This document shows positions 27,011-39,375 of a DNA stretch of 64,000 nucleotides, piece by piece; position 1 is the stretch's first letter; each line of letters starts with the position of its first letter. The notes under the pieces were generated by a model. The model saw only the letters and a program-made list of their open reading frames with translations. It made no database searches and had not been told where the DNA came from. A program made the translations under genes and the position numbers. Source of the DNA: Tolypeutes matacus (taxonomy: Eukaryota > Chordata > Mammalia > Cingulata > Chlamyphoridae); the NCBI GenBank assembly GCA_026826555.1, contig JAKSZT010040523.1, positions 260,029-324,028 of the forward strand, read 5' to 3'.

Positions 27011-27839
27011 AGAAGGAGATATGAATCAGCTATAAGTGAAAACATAAGTCCATGAAAGATATCATTTAAGAAAGAAATAAGTGATATATATGATAAACTA
27101 TGAGTATAGAGATGAAGGAGACAATAAACAGGCATAGCCAATTAATTTGAGGGGCTGAGACTGCAGGCAGTATCTCCATTTAGGGGATATTACAATATTA
27201 GGCATGCGGCAATAATTACTTGGACTGTAGTGGTACCAGTGAGGATTTTCTGCTCCCCACAGGGTCTAGCATAATAAATATTTGGTTGATGAGAGAGATT
27301 TTTTCAGAGGATTAGATAGGGCTTGGTGACACAATGGATATAGGAGAGAATTTATAAAGGAAGGAAGGGAGAGAGGGAAAATGTTAACACATTTTAAAAC
27401 CTCCTAAGTGAAGGCATCATATTTGGGAATTTCAATTATTTAATTACTTTAATTCTTACTTAAAAAAAAAAAAAAGCCACACAAAGTAGGTTCTAATACC
27501 CATATTTTTAAAAAGGCAATAAAGACTCAAATGATAAGATTTGGGTTTTGCATATAGAGACAGATTCAAATTATGGCTCTGCTGCTGTATGACTAGATTG
27601 CGCTCTTTACATATCAAGGTTGATGTAGAAATAAAATATTTTAAAATAGTGTGACCTGGACCTTGTTTTTCCTATGTCCAATGAAGCGGTAAAGTGAACT
27701 GAAGTGGTCCCTAGAAACCCAAGCAAATAACTATAAAAACTGAATTAAAAATAAAAGACCTGAAGTCAGTACAGAGTCCCAAGTCAGCAGAGCAACTTAT
27801 GATGTTCCACTAGTCTCTTAGGCTCTAATCACTTTTTAA

Positions 27840-28096
27840 AATTTATTTCTGCTCCTCAGCCTGTATCATTTCAATTGTCATGTCTTCAGGCTCACTGATG
27901 CTTTCTTCTCTCAGGGCCCACCTACTGGTGAAACCGTCTAGGGAATTTTTCATTTCAGTTATTTTGGTCTTCAACTCTGGTATTTCTATTTGGTTCCTTT
28001 TAAACATTTCTCTTTATTGAGATTCTCATATTGTTCATTCATTGTTTTACTAATATCCTTTAGTGTATTCCTTTATCTCCTAGAGCATATTAAAGA

Positions 28097-28127
<31 letters not shown>

Positions 28128-28550
28128 TTTGCTTGGTATGTCCAAAGTCTGGTCCTTTTCACTGGATTTTTATCTTGTTACTTTGGATGGGCCATCGTTT
28201 TCTGTCTTGTAACCTTTTGTTGCACACTGCACATTTTAATATCTTAAAGCGTTAACTCAGATTTAGTCCCTGAGTCTTTCTTAAATTTGTATCTAGCTAG
28301 CAATATGACAGAGATCTCCTTAAGTGCCAGGAGCTAAGAACACAAACAAACCAATGCCAAAAATGCTTTTTACAGTCTTTGCAAATTGGCTCTGCATTAG
28401 CTGGTGCTCTCCTTTAGAGTGTAGCTCTTCTATGAAGAGGATTAGTCTCAGGCAAATGTGAAGTTCAAGGTCCACTCTGTCTTTTCTGAGCCTGAATCTT
28501 GTGCTGGGCTTGCTCTTGCTCATAGCTTTAGCAATTCCCCCATTTATAGG
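27840..28550 (-). repeat. Old L1 fragment, antisense
   Basis: Reads 'cttcaactctggtatttcta' and 'tggttccttttaaacatttc', common in ancient L1 read in reverse. A T-run at about 28100-28122 interrupts it. Confidence 0.55.
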
Positions 28551-28555
28551 AATTT

Positions 28556-28799
28556 TTTTTTTTTTTTTTAAGATTTTATTTATTTATTTATTTATTCCCC
28601 CTTGCTGCTTGTGCTTGCTGTGTCCATTTGCTGTGCATTTTTCTGTGTCTGCTTGTCTCCCTTTGTTGGGTCATCCTGCTGCTGCGTCAGCTCACTGCAC
28701 CACGTGGGCTGGTTTACCTTCACCAGGAGGACCCAGGAAACGAACCCGAGGCCTCCCATATGGTAAACGGGAGCCCTATCGATTGAGCCACATCCGCTT
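28556..28799 (-). repeat. Long-form DAS SINE, minus strand
   Basis: About 245 bp with a longer internal spacer than the copies at 15 kb. A perfect duplication CCCCATTTATAGGAATTT flanks it (28538-28555 and 28800-28817). It sits at the edge of the antisense L1 block. Confidence 0.92.
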
Positions 28800-29379
28800 C
28801 CCCATTTATAGGAATTTGAATGTCCCCTCTACTCTCTATGATATAGACTTTCTCCCCATCCCGGACACTCTATTATATCACTTAAATAACCTTTGCCTCA
28901 AGCTGCCTTGACATAATTGCTTCTCATATTGCTTTAGCTGTCTGCAAACTGCTTCTGCTTGCAGGGCCTATTCTGAAAGGGTGAGTTAGAAATGAGTTTC
29001 CTAGTTCAGTCTTTCAGGCTGCCACTCTATAGACTGGCACCAAATACAGGCAGTGTAGTATGTGCATACAGGTTACTCTGCTACCTCTAGAACAGAGACA
29101 AAGATCCACAATGGTGGCAGTTTGGCTCCATGATGCACTAGGGATGGGGTAATGGATGGGCCAGCAAGGGCACCATGAGCTTCTCCTACCAATTTTTAAA
29201 GCTTAGTTTTCTTGATTTGGCATTCTCACAGTGACTGCAATCCTTTTTCTGTCTTCCAGTGTTCTTAGGAAGATGGCTCTCCCAGTTTTGGCTAGTTGTT
29301 CTAAGATTCTGTGAGGGAACAGGACCTTGGAACATCTTATGCCACTGTGTTGGTTGATTAGAACTCTTCCAAAATGTGA

Positions 29380-30600
29380 TTTTTTTTTTTTTTACTGGAG
29401 GTGTAATCTGCATACAGTGAAATGCTTGGTCATAAGCGAACCATTCAACCCCTTTTGACACATACATATGAATACGCAGATTTTCATCACCCCAGGAAGT
29501 TTCCCTTGCTTCTTCATAGTCAACCCTTCTCTCCTAAGAAGCAACCATTGGTTGCCATAGGTTAGTTTTGCCTATTATAGAATTTTATATAGATAGGATC
29601 ACACAATATGTCCTTTTCTGTGTGTCTGACTTTTTACTCAGCATAATAGTTTTTTTATTCATCCATGTTATTGCATGTATCAACAGTTTATTCCTTTTAT
29701 ATTGCTAAATAGTAATCCCCTGCATGGATGCACCACATTTTGATTATCCATTATCCTTTTGATGGATATTTTGACTAGTTCCAATTTTGGGCTTATCAAG
29801 AACTCTATTATCAAGAGATTTTACCCTATTTTCAGGTTAACAGTTTAGCCTGCTTGTTTTAGGGATGTTGGCAGAAGACATGAGACCAGTAGGTCAAAGC
29901 CAGGCTCAGCAAGCAGCAAAATCATATTTGTGCTGGGTTCCCTTGCCCTCAAATCCCACAGAGGTGACACAGAATAGTCAAGGTGGAAGCTGCACATACA
30001 GTGAGTTTGTGTTATAGCTGATAAACTCTGAGCTTAGGGAATATGAATCTTTTGTAGACTGCAAGCAAATCTGTCTGATCTTTGCTCCACAGGGAGGCAT
30101 CATGTTTATTATACTGGCCAGTAAACAAACTTTCCCTGTTTTCCATAGGGAGACACTATCTGTATCTTCAAGGGCAATTTGCTATAAAAACATCTTTAAA
30201 AGATAGTTAGTGCCTCTGCTCACAAGATAAGCAGAAATAGAAAAGGCCCACTGAAGACTGTCATCCCAATGAGGCTATAATGAATAAAGCTACTCTGAAA
30301 GTTCCTGTACAGGGCTTTTTATGGACATATATTTACATTTTTCTTGGGGAAACAGTAGTGTTGCTGAGTTACAGACTCATGCATGTTTAACTCCTAAAGA
30401 AGTCGTCAGTTTTCCAACAGGGTTATACCATCCCACATTCCTAACAGCACAATGTATAGAAGTATCATCCCTCTACATCTTCCTCAATACTTATCTCTTT
30501 TTTTTTTTTTTTTCTACTTTATCCATGCATGATAGTATCTCATTGTGGTTCTAATTTACATATCCCTGATGAATTATTTCATTGCACATTATCTCATTTG
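29380..30600 (-). repeat. L1M 3' region, antisense, interrupted
   Basis: Reads ctggaggtgtaatctgcata, 'gataggatcacacaatatgt', 'ccattatccttttgatggat', then after a gap 'aatgaataaagctactctga' and 'catatatttacatttttctt'. This is the standard L1 3' sequence reversed. It is split at about 29800 to 30270. Confidence 0.7.
29800..30272. mobile_element. Unidentified insertion of about 470 bp in the L1
   Basis: L1 sequence stops after 'caattttgggct' and resumes at 'ggctataatgaataaagc'. The inserted stretch contains 'gggatgttggcagaagacat' and looks LTR-like in composition. I could not name it, and only GGCT(T)AT is shared at the two junctions. Confidence 0.45.
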
Positions 30601-31440
30601 CCTATTGGCCATTTGTATCACATCTAATACCCTCCTTTGCTAAGCATCTTGAGAGTCCAGCATCCCAGGTTATGCAAAGTATCTGCTAGAGTAGCACAAT
30701 AGTGTAAGAAAGCACAGGGGTAGAATCATGGTCACAAATTATATTATTTTCAAGTTAATATATAGGCTGTAGCCATTAAAGTGTACTTTACAAGACCACA
30801 ATTACCTCCAATTTCTAAACTGTAGTTAATTCATTGTCATTTAAGAAAACTTTCAAGGAGCCAGTTAGAGCATAAGGTCTGTTTCTGTGGTTTCCAAATG
30901 AATTAAGGGAAGAAACTTATAAGATGCTTAAATCATATTCCCCCAAGGGCTTAAACATTTCATAGGGAAAAGATAGGTACTGTCTATGTTTTGCTTTTTA
31001 AAGATGGCATTGACCCTTTCATGCCAGGAGAGTGCCACTTCCATGAATCAAATCCCAGCTCTGTCAAATGCTAGCCCAATGACTGTGGCCAAGCCACTTA
31101 CCTAACCTCTCAGAACTTACCTTTTCTCTTTCTCTTTAGTAGATTGTAAATACTATCGGCTCTGCCAACTCTGTTGAGTTATAGAGATAAATCAAATGAC
31201 ACCAGGGATATTAAAACAATTTCAAGACTCTAAAGAGCATCTCACAAAAAGTTTTTATTTTCTTTAATCAGTATATAAACATATGAAAAATAGTCAATTT
31301 TACAAGGTTTCCAAGAAATACAAATTAAAACAGAGATAACACAACACATATTATATTAATAGGTTTGCAAGTGACTGGATAATTTAATAAAATTTTTTCA
31401 GGAAACAATTTGACAACATATTTAAATTGTCCAAAAGTGT
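30600..31440. other. Intronic stretch, probably with a MIR remnant
   Basis: A stretch at 31020-31200 (cagctctgtcaaatgctagc, then 'ggccaagccacttacctaac') looks like a MIR. Nothing else is recognised. Confidence 0.5.
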
Positions 31441-31730
31441 TTATACTCTTTGAATAAGTAATGACAAAAATAGGTAATATTTATTTTCCTATCATTTATG
31501 GAATGCTTCCTAAGTGTGAGTCATTGTCCTAAACATTTTCAAGTATTAACTCATTTGGTGAATCTCCTTAAAGCACAAAACAAAACTCATTAAAAAACTA
31601 TCAGGTAATTATTATTAACATCTCTATTTTATGAATATGAAAATAAGCACAGAGAAGCAAATGCTTCCGCACTAGACTTCATAGCTAGTATGGGGTAGAA
31701 GAGGAAATTGGCTTAGGGTGACTAGATTTC
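31440..31730 (+). repeat. MIR SINE
   Basis: Contains gtcattgtcctaaacatttt, 'catctctattttatgaatat' and 'catagctagtatggggtaga', the MIR order. Confidence 0.65.
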
Positions 31731-32640
31731 TTTAGTATTCTATTTAATGACTACTGGAAATTTATGCAAAGGAAGTAATCCAAAAGAAGGAAACATCAAG
31801 GAATATTAATATATGTCCTAACATCTCTTATATATACCTGCAAACTTTGGGAGAAATATAAGTAACAATTCAGCAAATGATGGTGTATCAAATCACTGCA
31901 CTATTAATACAACACTTAAAATAGTTAAGAAAACAATAGGTAAACTGTTTATGATCTGTAAAATAAAACATTTAAAAAAATAAAAATTTTAAAAAGACAT
32001 CTGAATTTCTTATCACTGTGCTAGTTCATAGGATTGCAAGAATTTCTGATTCTGCCCAAAGCAGCATTATAAGTTTTGAAAAGGACTATAAAGCATGCAA
32101 AATCTCCTTCCTATGAATGACAAGTCCAAGACCACAAAATCTCACTGGTCTCATAAGAAATTAATTTTTCCACAAGTGCCAGGGCATAGCACCAATGCAG
32201 ACAGACATGATTCACTATATTTAGCAAAACATGTGGAATTAAAATAAGAAGTAAATGATAAACAAGGTGATCAATCAAATTCACTGTCCCAGGGGAAAAA
32301 GAAAAGTCTTAATGGAGCATATTCCAGGAGTTCATTATATATGCAATCTTTCTCCACCAGAGAAGTGAAGCCTCTCTTTCAAGGCCAGTCATTTATTGCT
32401 TTGACTATGTTCTTTCCCTACTCTTGGTAGAAAGGAAGCCAATCATTGGCCGGCAGACTCATGCTCCCTCAGTGGCCCGAATCAATAGTCAACAAGCCAG
32501 TAGCACAGAGCTCCTCCCAGAAAACCATGTTCCTTTTCTCAGGTGGTGGCTGGTGCCGAATCCTGAATGTACTGGACACAGTCTCCCACCATTTTTGCCA
32601 TGAAGGAAGACACCTTGGAGAGGGAAAGTAAATAGCAACG
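31731..32640. other. Intronic stretch with no recognised feature
   Basis: AT-rich; no exon or clear repeat recognised. Confidence 0.45.
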
Positions 32641-32663
32641 TAAGGCTTTCAAGTCAGTCAGAC

Positions 32664-33121
32664 ATGGCGCCTTAATTTGCCTGAGTTGCTATAACAAACA
32701 CCACACAATGGGTTGGCTTACACAAGAATTTATGGCCCAAAATCAAGATGCTGACAGGGCCTTGCTTTTTCCTGGAGCAGTAGCACTCTGGTGATGGCCT
32801 TCCTCTGTCACAGTCAGAGGACCATCTCTCTTTGTGGCGGCTTCTCTGCTTTCTGCTGACTTTCTGGCTTCTTCTGGTTTCTGACTTCCACTCACTGTGT
32901 CCACATTTCCTCTCTCCGTAAGGCCTCCGGCCATTTAGATTAAGGCACACCCATAATTTGGCCACATTTGAGTAGGATCTTGGAAGATCCTAGTCACAAA
33001 TGAGTCCTCACCTTAACTAATAATCACACCTACAAAGGTCCTGTTGATGGTTTCACACCCACAGGAACACAGAGTGAGACTTGAACATATTTTTTGAGGG
33101 GACATATGATTCAGTCCCCAA
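32664..33121 (-). mobile_element. Solo LTR, family A (ERVL/MaLR-like), minus strand
   Basis: On the minus strand it begins 'tggggactgaatcatatgtc' and ends 'tgttatagcaactcaggcaa'. It shares layout and wording with the LTR at 36822. MIR-like sequence on the left (aggctttcaagtcagtcag) resumes on the right (cttgggtttggattgtaatc), so it inserted into a MIR. Confidence 0.65.
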
Positions 33122-33320
33122 CACTTGGGTTTGGATTGTAATCTGCCACTTTCTGAGTGACTATGAGCACATGGGACAATTAAACTCCTGTGCCTTAGCT
33201 GCCGCTTCATGCTGTATGACCTTGGGCAAGTTGCTGTGCCTCCCTATGCTCCCATTTCCTCATTTATAAAAGAGTGAAAATAACTCTTTCAGCATATCAT
33301 CACAAAGAGAGGCAAATGCC
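33122..33320 (+). repeat. MIR SINE, right part of a MIR split by the LTR
   Basis: Reads 'gtatgaccttgggcaagttg', then 'cccatttcctcatttataaa'. Its left part is just before 32664. Confidence 0.75.
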
Positions 33321-33467
33321 TTTTGGAAGCAGATAGCAAAAAACCCGAACTAGGTCATGGTGGGAGCTTCAGTGGAGCCTCCGTAAGAGAAAGTAAGATG
33401 TGAAAGAGTAAGGTGTGTTTTATTTTTCTCAACTAAAAAAAAAATGAGGACAAAAATGGAATTCCCC

Positions 33468-33568
33468 TTGGGGGATGGATGTGGCTCAAATGGTTGGGCA
33501 TCTATCTCCCATATGGAGGGACCTGGGTTCGATCCCTGTGACCTCCCGTTAAAAAAAAAAAAAAAAAA
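33468..33568 (+). repeat. DAS SINE with pure poly(A) tail
   Basis: Reads 'ggatgtggctcaaatggttg' to 'gggttcgatccctgtg', then 18 A. Near-identical flanks AAAATGGAATTCCC and AAAATGGAATACCC form the target duplication. Confidence 0.9.
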
Positions 33569-33569
33569 T

Positions 33570-35740
33570 GGAATACCCACTCTGACAATCATTATCATCT
33601 ATGTAAATTGCTTAAGATCATGGGTAAGACTGAGCAAGGGTTCAATAACTATAACTTATTGTAACTATTTCTTAAAAGATGCTCAAAATTAAAGTCTTAA
33701 GAGTAAAACTTGCAAAATGCTAACATTTTAATTTTTTTATGTTTTTATTCATCTACTTGTTTGTAAGATGAGGCATTGTCATTTAAGAAAATATATAACA
33801 AGCATTGGCTACTTTCTTTTTATTAAGGTTTTCACCCTGGATCTAATTTCTTCTTCACACCATGTAAAATGCAGCAATTCTTCAGTTATGAGAATAACAA
33901 TAAGCAATAGAAGGCAGGGTGAGTCAAAGCTGGGAGGCTGATGTGTTCCCCAGTCCTCTGTTACTGTGATTTATTTTTTTAAGAAGGGATGGCAAACATA
34001 TTACAAGAGTTTATTGAATTTGGAGATTTTCACATTTCTTTTTATAATGGAATACTTGTCAACTCAAATAAATGGTGCTCTTGTGATTTTCTTAATGTGT
34101 CTTGTAGAAAACATAATGGGTTTATGAAATATTTGCCATGTGTAGCCCAGAAACCCCCAATTCAATTCATTTGCCTAGATGATACTCCAAATGAGAGATA
34201 CCACTTCAGTGCTTCTAAGTTTAGCAAGATGGGACCTCCAGGAAAACACAGGCTTGCGTCCCTCTTTTCCTTCCCCCTCCCTTTGATGAATTACTATGAA
34301 ATATCTAATGGGAAGGAGATTTTTCGTTTTAAGCATGGAAAGTCAGATTAATTCATTCAGGAACCTTTGAGGAGCTAAACAGTCAGTGGATCAGGAGTCT
34401 AAGAGGGGATCCCATTCCACAGGCACTGGAGACCACGCTAAGAACTGGAGTCTTCTTCCCACTAGCAATTCATGGCCAATGAAATGTCTTAAATATTGGG
34501 GAAGACAGGGTTCATTTTGACCATTAAAAATAGAATTAATTTATATTTTTAACATGTCTTGAAATTCAAATACCACTTCTTCTGTAAACTCAAATTTCTC
34601 GAAGGAATGAGAGAATCTATTGAAATACAGTCTGGGCTGGAAGCAAGATTAATGTAGTCACATTAATGGCCAGGCTGTAAGACATTAGAAGTCTGACAAC
34701 TATTTGTCCTAATGATTTCTGTACACTTGAATCCACAGAAGGGGAACTGATTCAGCTTGGCTCTTGGCATAGGTGTTTTGTTTTCTATTTTTAAAATATT
34801 CTGAAAGGTACCATTTTTTTTACACACTTGCCTAAAACTTATATGTGACAGCTGCAGTTTTCTCAAATATAAGAGCAATAACTTCTTGTAATTCAGCATT
34901 TTCCTTTCATAGTAAACTTCCCACTTCTGCCACTGTATCAGACCATTGTGGTAGATCAATTTATATCTGCTGCTCCAATACTGATATACTTCTGTTCAAG
35001 GTATTATTTAGTAGCACTTCTGTTTCTTGCTATTTCCATCTGCTTCAACAACACTGCAAGTTGGTGTCAGCCCCACCCTAAAAGGACAGGAAGTCCCGAA
35101 GAGATGAAATATATTCAAATATAATTTAATAACCATAGCTGCAATCTCCTGCCATATACTTGTGATGCAATTGAGACAAGGAGTTTGAATCCTTTTTTTT
35201 TTTTTTTCTCTTTGTACAAAGTATTGGCTTTTCATCAACATAATAAAGTTTGAGTACAAACTGGAAAATACTGCCATGTTTCGTGTTCAGTAAAGGAATA
35301 AAGAAATGAAGTCAACTTGCTTCTCCACCGCAGCTGTCTATAAGTGAGGACCCACAGGGATCAATCCAGGATTATATCAAATATGTTCTATTTAAGAGTC
35401 CTTATGTGCCTGGGTGTTGCAAAGTGAGTGCATCACCATATAAACAGCACTCTGGACTTACTCTCAAATGAGAAAGTGCCTATTTGCATTCCGTTCATTA
35501 GACTATTGGAAGGCAGCTAGCCATCAAAGGAGAAAGGGAGTAAGATGGACTCGTTTTCCATTTGGTGGATACATCTGAGCAACGGTTTCCTCATCTGCAC
35601 AATGGTGAGAGTAACCTTTTACAAAGTGACAGGAGTTTTGTTATGAGTCCTGCTGACTGTATATACCTGGAATGATTCTTTACTGCTCTTTTCAAACTTA
35701 GAATCTAATTTGTTTCTTTCACAGCATTAATTGCCACTTG
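33570..35740. other. Intronic stretch with no recognised feature
   Basis: Several open frames of 60-120 codons occur, but none has splice signals or motifs that I recognise. Confidence 0.45.
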
Positions 35741-35774
35741 AAATTATTTTATTTATCAGTTTTTGGCTTTCTGT

Positions 35775-35915
35775 CTGCCTCCAGCACTGGATTATAAGTT
35801 CCCTGAGAGCAAAGACCTTGCCTCTGTTCTCTTGCTCAGCCCAGGCCTTGGTCCAGTGCAGCTAGCTGCTAAATACACATTTTTCTTTTTTATCGAATAA
35901 ATGAATGAGAATATG
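35775..35915 (+). repeat. L2 3' tail
   Basis: Reads 'gattataagttccctgagag', 'caaagaccttgcctctgttc' and ends 'cgaataaatgaatgaga'. Confidence 0.65.
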
Positions 35916-36140
35916 CATGAAAAAATGAAAGTATGCCACTAGTTTTGGAGATTGGTATCTTTTTCTTTTTAGCACCCTGCTCTTAAATAAGTCAGGAATT
36001 TCTTCAAGTTTCAAGTGTTGTTGTTTTTTATAATTTGTTTTTTATAATCTGTAAAAGGTAGGCAACACCTGCTGTGTCTATCTCACAAGGTGGATAGGGG
36101 GATCAAATAGAATGATACAAACACATAAAAGTGCATTGAT

Positions 36141-36223
36141 GGGGAGCGGATGTAGCTCAGTGGTTGAGCACCTGCTTCCCATCTACAAGGTCCTGGGTTC
36201 AATCCCCAGTACCTCCTTTTTAA
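36141..36223 (+). repeat. DAS SINE
   Basis: Reads 'cggatgtagctcagtggttg' to 'gggttcaatccccagtacct'. A 14-bp duplication AAAAGTRCATTGAT with one mismatch flanks it (36127-36140 and 36224-36237). Confidence 0.93.
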
Positions 36224-36548
36224 AAAAGTACATTGATATGTGTGTAGCAGTATACAATGCAAAGAAAGTTTAGGCTTAAGGTAAAGGAAGAATGGGGCTA
36301 AGATATGACGAAAGGAAGCACAGTCAATTTGAGAGGAAAGGGGTTATTTTTAATTTTTATCTTTTTTACCATGGCCAGAGGTAGGATTAATCATGGCCTT
36401 TTCCAGGAACCACCAACCACCACCACCACAATGATGGCATCTAAACCACTGATCATTCACTATTTCCATCATGTACTGCTCTATTAAATTCTTACAATCT
36501 CTTGCAAAAGAGATTTAAAAAAAAAAAACAAAACAAAAAAAAAAACTT

Positions 36549-36735
36549 TTTATTAGAAACTCCTCCTAAGGAAGGTTACATTCCATTCTAAAAGTATGTG
36601 ATAAATCATTCAACAGTCCTTTCTTACACCTACTAAAATGGCTCCAAGCATCTAATTTATACCGATACAGCTTACAACAGGCCCTTTTTCCAAGAGGATT
36701 CATATGCATTAATTATCAGTGTTCAGGAATTCTTT
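36549..36735 (+). repeat. Unexplained direct repeat, left copy
   Basis: Similar over nearly 200 bp to 37728-37948, sharing attcaacagtcct, 'ctactaaaatg' and 'tgcattaatt' in the same order. By eye roughly 75-80% alike with indels. Not recognised as a known family. Confidence 0.7.
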
Positions 36736-37370
36736 ATTACCCATATTTCTCTTTGGAAGAGATACTATTATCTCCATTTTGCAAATGAGGAAATGAGGAT
36801 GAGAAAGTTGAAGCGACTTGCTGTGGTTGGTTGAATTATGCATCCCAATGAAAGATATGTTTTTAACCTTAATCTGCATTCCTGTGGCAGACTGAAACCA
36901 TTTGTAAATAGGAACTTTTTAGGATGATATTTTAGTTAAGGTGTGGCCACCTGAATCAGAGCGTGTCTTAATCCATGCTATGGGAGGCCTATTAAAGAGA
37001 AGAAACTGGAAGCTAGTGCAGAGAAGGCCATGCAGAAAGACACTGGAAGTCAACAGAAACCTGAAGAATAGACCCAAAGAGAGAGAGACTGTCATGTGAG
37101 GTGAGGCAGAGGTGCCGACCACGGAACCCCAAGGACTGCCGCAAGCCAGTACCAGAATGCTACAGACTCTGGGAGAAAGCATGGCTTTGTTGACACTTTG
37201 ATTTTGGACTTCTAGCCTTGCAAACTGTGAGCCAATTAATTCCTGTTTTCAAACCAACCTAATGTGTGGTATTTGTTATAGCAGCCCAGCAAAATAAGAC
37301 TGTTGCCCCCGATGGCATGGTAAGTGAAAGAGCTGGGATTCAAACCCAGGAGAACCCTTAACTGAAGGTT
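36736..37370 (+). repeat. MIR SINE split by a solo LTR
   Basis: The left part ends 'ttgaagcgacttgc'; the right part resumes 'atggcatggtaagtgaaaga' and 'gctgggattcaaacccagg'. The LTR at 36822-37301 lies between them. Confidence 0.8.
36822..37301 (+). mobile_element. Solo LTR, family A (ERVL/MaLR-like), plus strand
   Basis: About 480 bp. It begins TGTGGTTGGTTGAATTATGC and ends near 'ttgttatagcagcccagcaa'. Flanks CTTGC (36817-36821) and GTTGC (37302-37306) are a 5-bp duplication with one mismatch. Related to the LTR at 32664. No internal retroviral sequence remains. Confidence 0.7.
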
Positions 37371-37727
37371 TCTTTCATGATTAAATTAGCATGACTTAGG
37401 CAGATGGCTTGGCTACTGTGTTTCTACACACTAGAGACTATGTTTGAAGTCAGCACAGAGCTATCTGTGCCCATAAATAATACACAAATGCTACTTGAGG
37501 ATGAGGATGATGATCCAATGGTATTGGAAAGAGTGAGACAAAGTTAGAAAGAGCACTAGAAAGTTTTTATATGGGTGTATATATATATATGGTAGATATT
37601 TAGCTGTGAGCACATTTTTATTTTCTAGAAAAATGAATACAACATTACACACAGTATAAAAAACTAAAATGCATTTAGTATCTATATTTCTCTTTGGATG
37701 AGGGGGAAAAAAAAATAAAAAACCTCT

Positions 37728-37948
37728 ATTACTAGAAACTCCTCTAAAGAAGGCTATATTCCTTTCTAACTTGCTTGATGATACTTGATAAGTCATTCAA
37801 CAGTCCTCTCTTATAACTACTAAAATGACTCTAAGCATCCAGTTTATAATACTTATATTGCTTATAAGAGGCACTTTGTTTACAAGGATTGTTGCTGAGA
37901 AGACACACATGCATTAATTCCCCTCGTTCAGAAATTCCTTCCCATTAA
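37728..37948 (+). repeat. Unexplained direct repeat, right copy
   Basis: Partner of 36549-36735, about 1.18 kb away. The short block before it (tatttctctttgga, 37686) also matches a block just after the left copy (36747). The stretch 37950-38550 shows no recognised feature. Confidence 0.7.
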
Positions 37949-39045
37949 CTCCCTAACCTGACAGACTTTCCGAATAAGGAAAGGACATAACTCCTAATTT
38001 TAAAACCTTTGGCTATTAGAGTTATTAAGAAAGAAATGGCACACAACTCACATAATTATGGCTTCTAGCATTTATGGAAACAGTTTTGCCTGGAGACCTC
38101 TGAGCTTTCAATTTTGCAGTTGTGCCATGTGGCAAGAGGAATTTGAAAGAACATGGCCCGAATTAAAATGGTGTGTGGTGCAGACCCCACTTTATGCTTT
38201 GTATGGTTTATGGCAGAAGGAAGAATTCATTTACTGTAGGGTACATTAATAAACAAAAACTTTAAAAGACAAGAGAGTCATCTCCCACCTTGGGCATGTG
38301 GTCGAGATGGGAAAATGAGGTTTATGAGCTTAGTGCCATTTAGTAAAGACAAGAGCCTGGCCTGTCACCTATGACTCTTCTACTTTGGTTGTGCTAATAT
38401 AGTAAAGTACATTACTGTCCTAATAGTATTGATGCTACATTAATAAATATACCTTTCATTTACAATTTTTCTTTTTACCTTGTGGGTCTGTCTCTCAGCC
38501 TTGGAAGCTACAGAACTTTTCTTCACTGCTTTTGAGAAGGATTGTTATAGCAGAACATTGGAGAACAACAGAAAATAAAGGAGTGTCTTCTGGCTTAAAA
38601 AAAAAAGCCAGTTTATGTCCCTGCCTCAACCAACATTGTGCGGTGAGAAGCTTGTGGGCTCTGTTCCCCCACAGAAATGTTGAACAATCAGCAAGAATTG
38701 TCAGAAACACCATTCTCAAAGCTCCAGAAAACAGACTGCAGAAACAGGGTGAGCACTGCATCAAAAAATTGGCAACTTACAAGCAGTAGGATCTTTTTCC
38801 TATGCTTTGGCATGAAACTATTCTCTAAACTCATTGTATGGATAAGCCCTGAAAGAGAACACTTGCACAGGTCAATTTGCCAAAACTTGGAAACACATTT
38901 CTTTTCTTTTTTGTTTTCATTCACTAGCTCCTGGCATTCAATGAAAACTCTGTCATAACAATAGCTATATACAAGCTTAACAAACAGTTGAGTAAGACCA
39001 AATTCCAATGATAAAACATTAAAGTATCAAAGTTTCCAGGTTTCA

Positions 39046-39176
39046 GGGAACAATTGTGGCTCAATCGGTTGGGCACTCACCTCCCACATGGGAGATCCTA
39101 GGTTTGGTTCCCAGTGCCTCCTAAAGAAGATGAGCAGAGACAGCGAGCAGACAGACAAGGGAGCCATCAGGGGCAT
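39046..39176 (+). repeat. DAS SINE with an atypical 3' extension
   Basis: The head 'ttgtggctcaatcggttggg' runs to 'ggtttggttcccagtgcctc', followed by 'gagcagagacagcgagcaga' instead of a plain A-tail. A perfect 12-bp duplication TTCCAGGTTTCA flanks it (39034-39045 and 39177-39188). Confidence 0.88.
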
Positions 39177-39375
39177 TCCAGGTTTCAACAAAAGCTTACA
39201 AAACACACAAAGAAACAGTAAACTATGCCCCAGGCAAAAGAGAAGAGTAAAGCCTACAAACCATCAATGAGGAGGAACAGACCCTAGGACATATCAGAAC
39301 AAGACCTTAAAAAATGGCCCTAAATATGCTCAAAGAGTTAAAGAAAAATACAACAAACTAAAGGAAACCAGGAAA

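Noticed and set aside
33989..34351. A 120-codon open frame as a gene
   Set aside because: No known motif or exon structure; compatible with chance in a 64-kb window.
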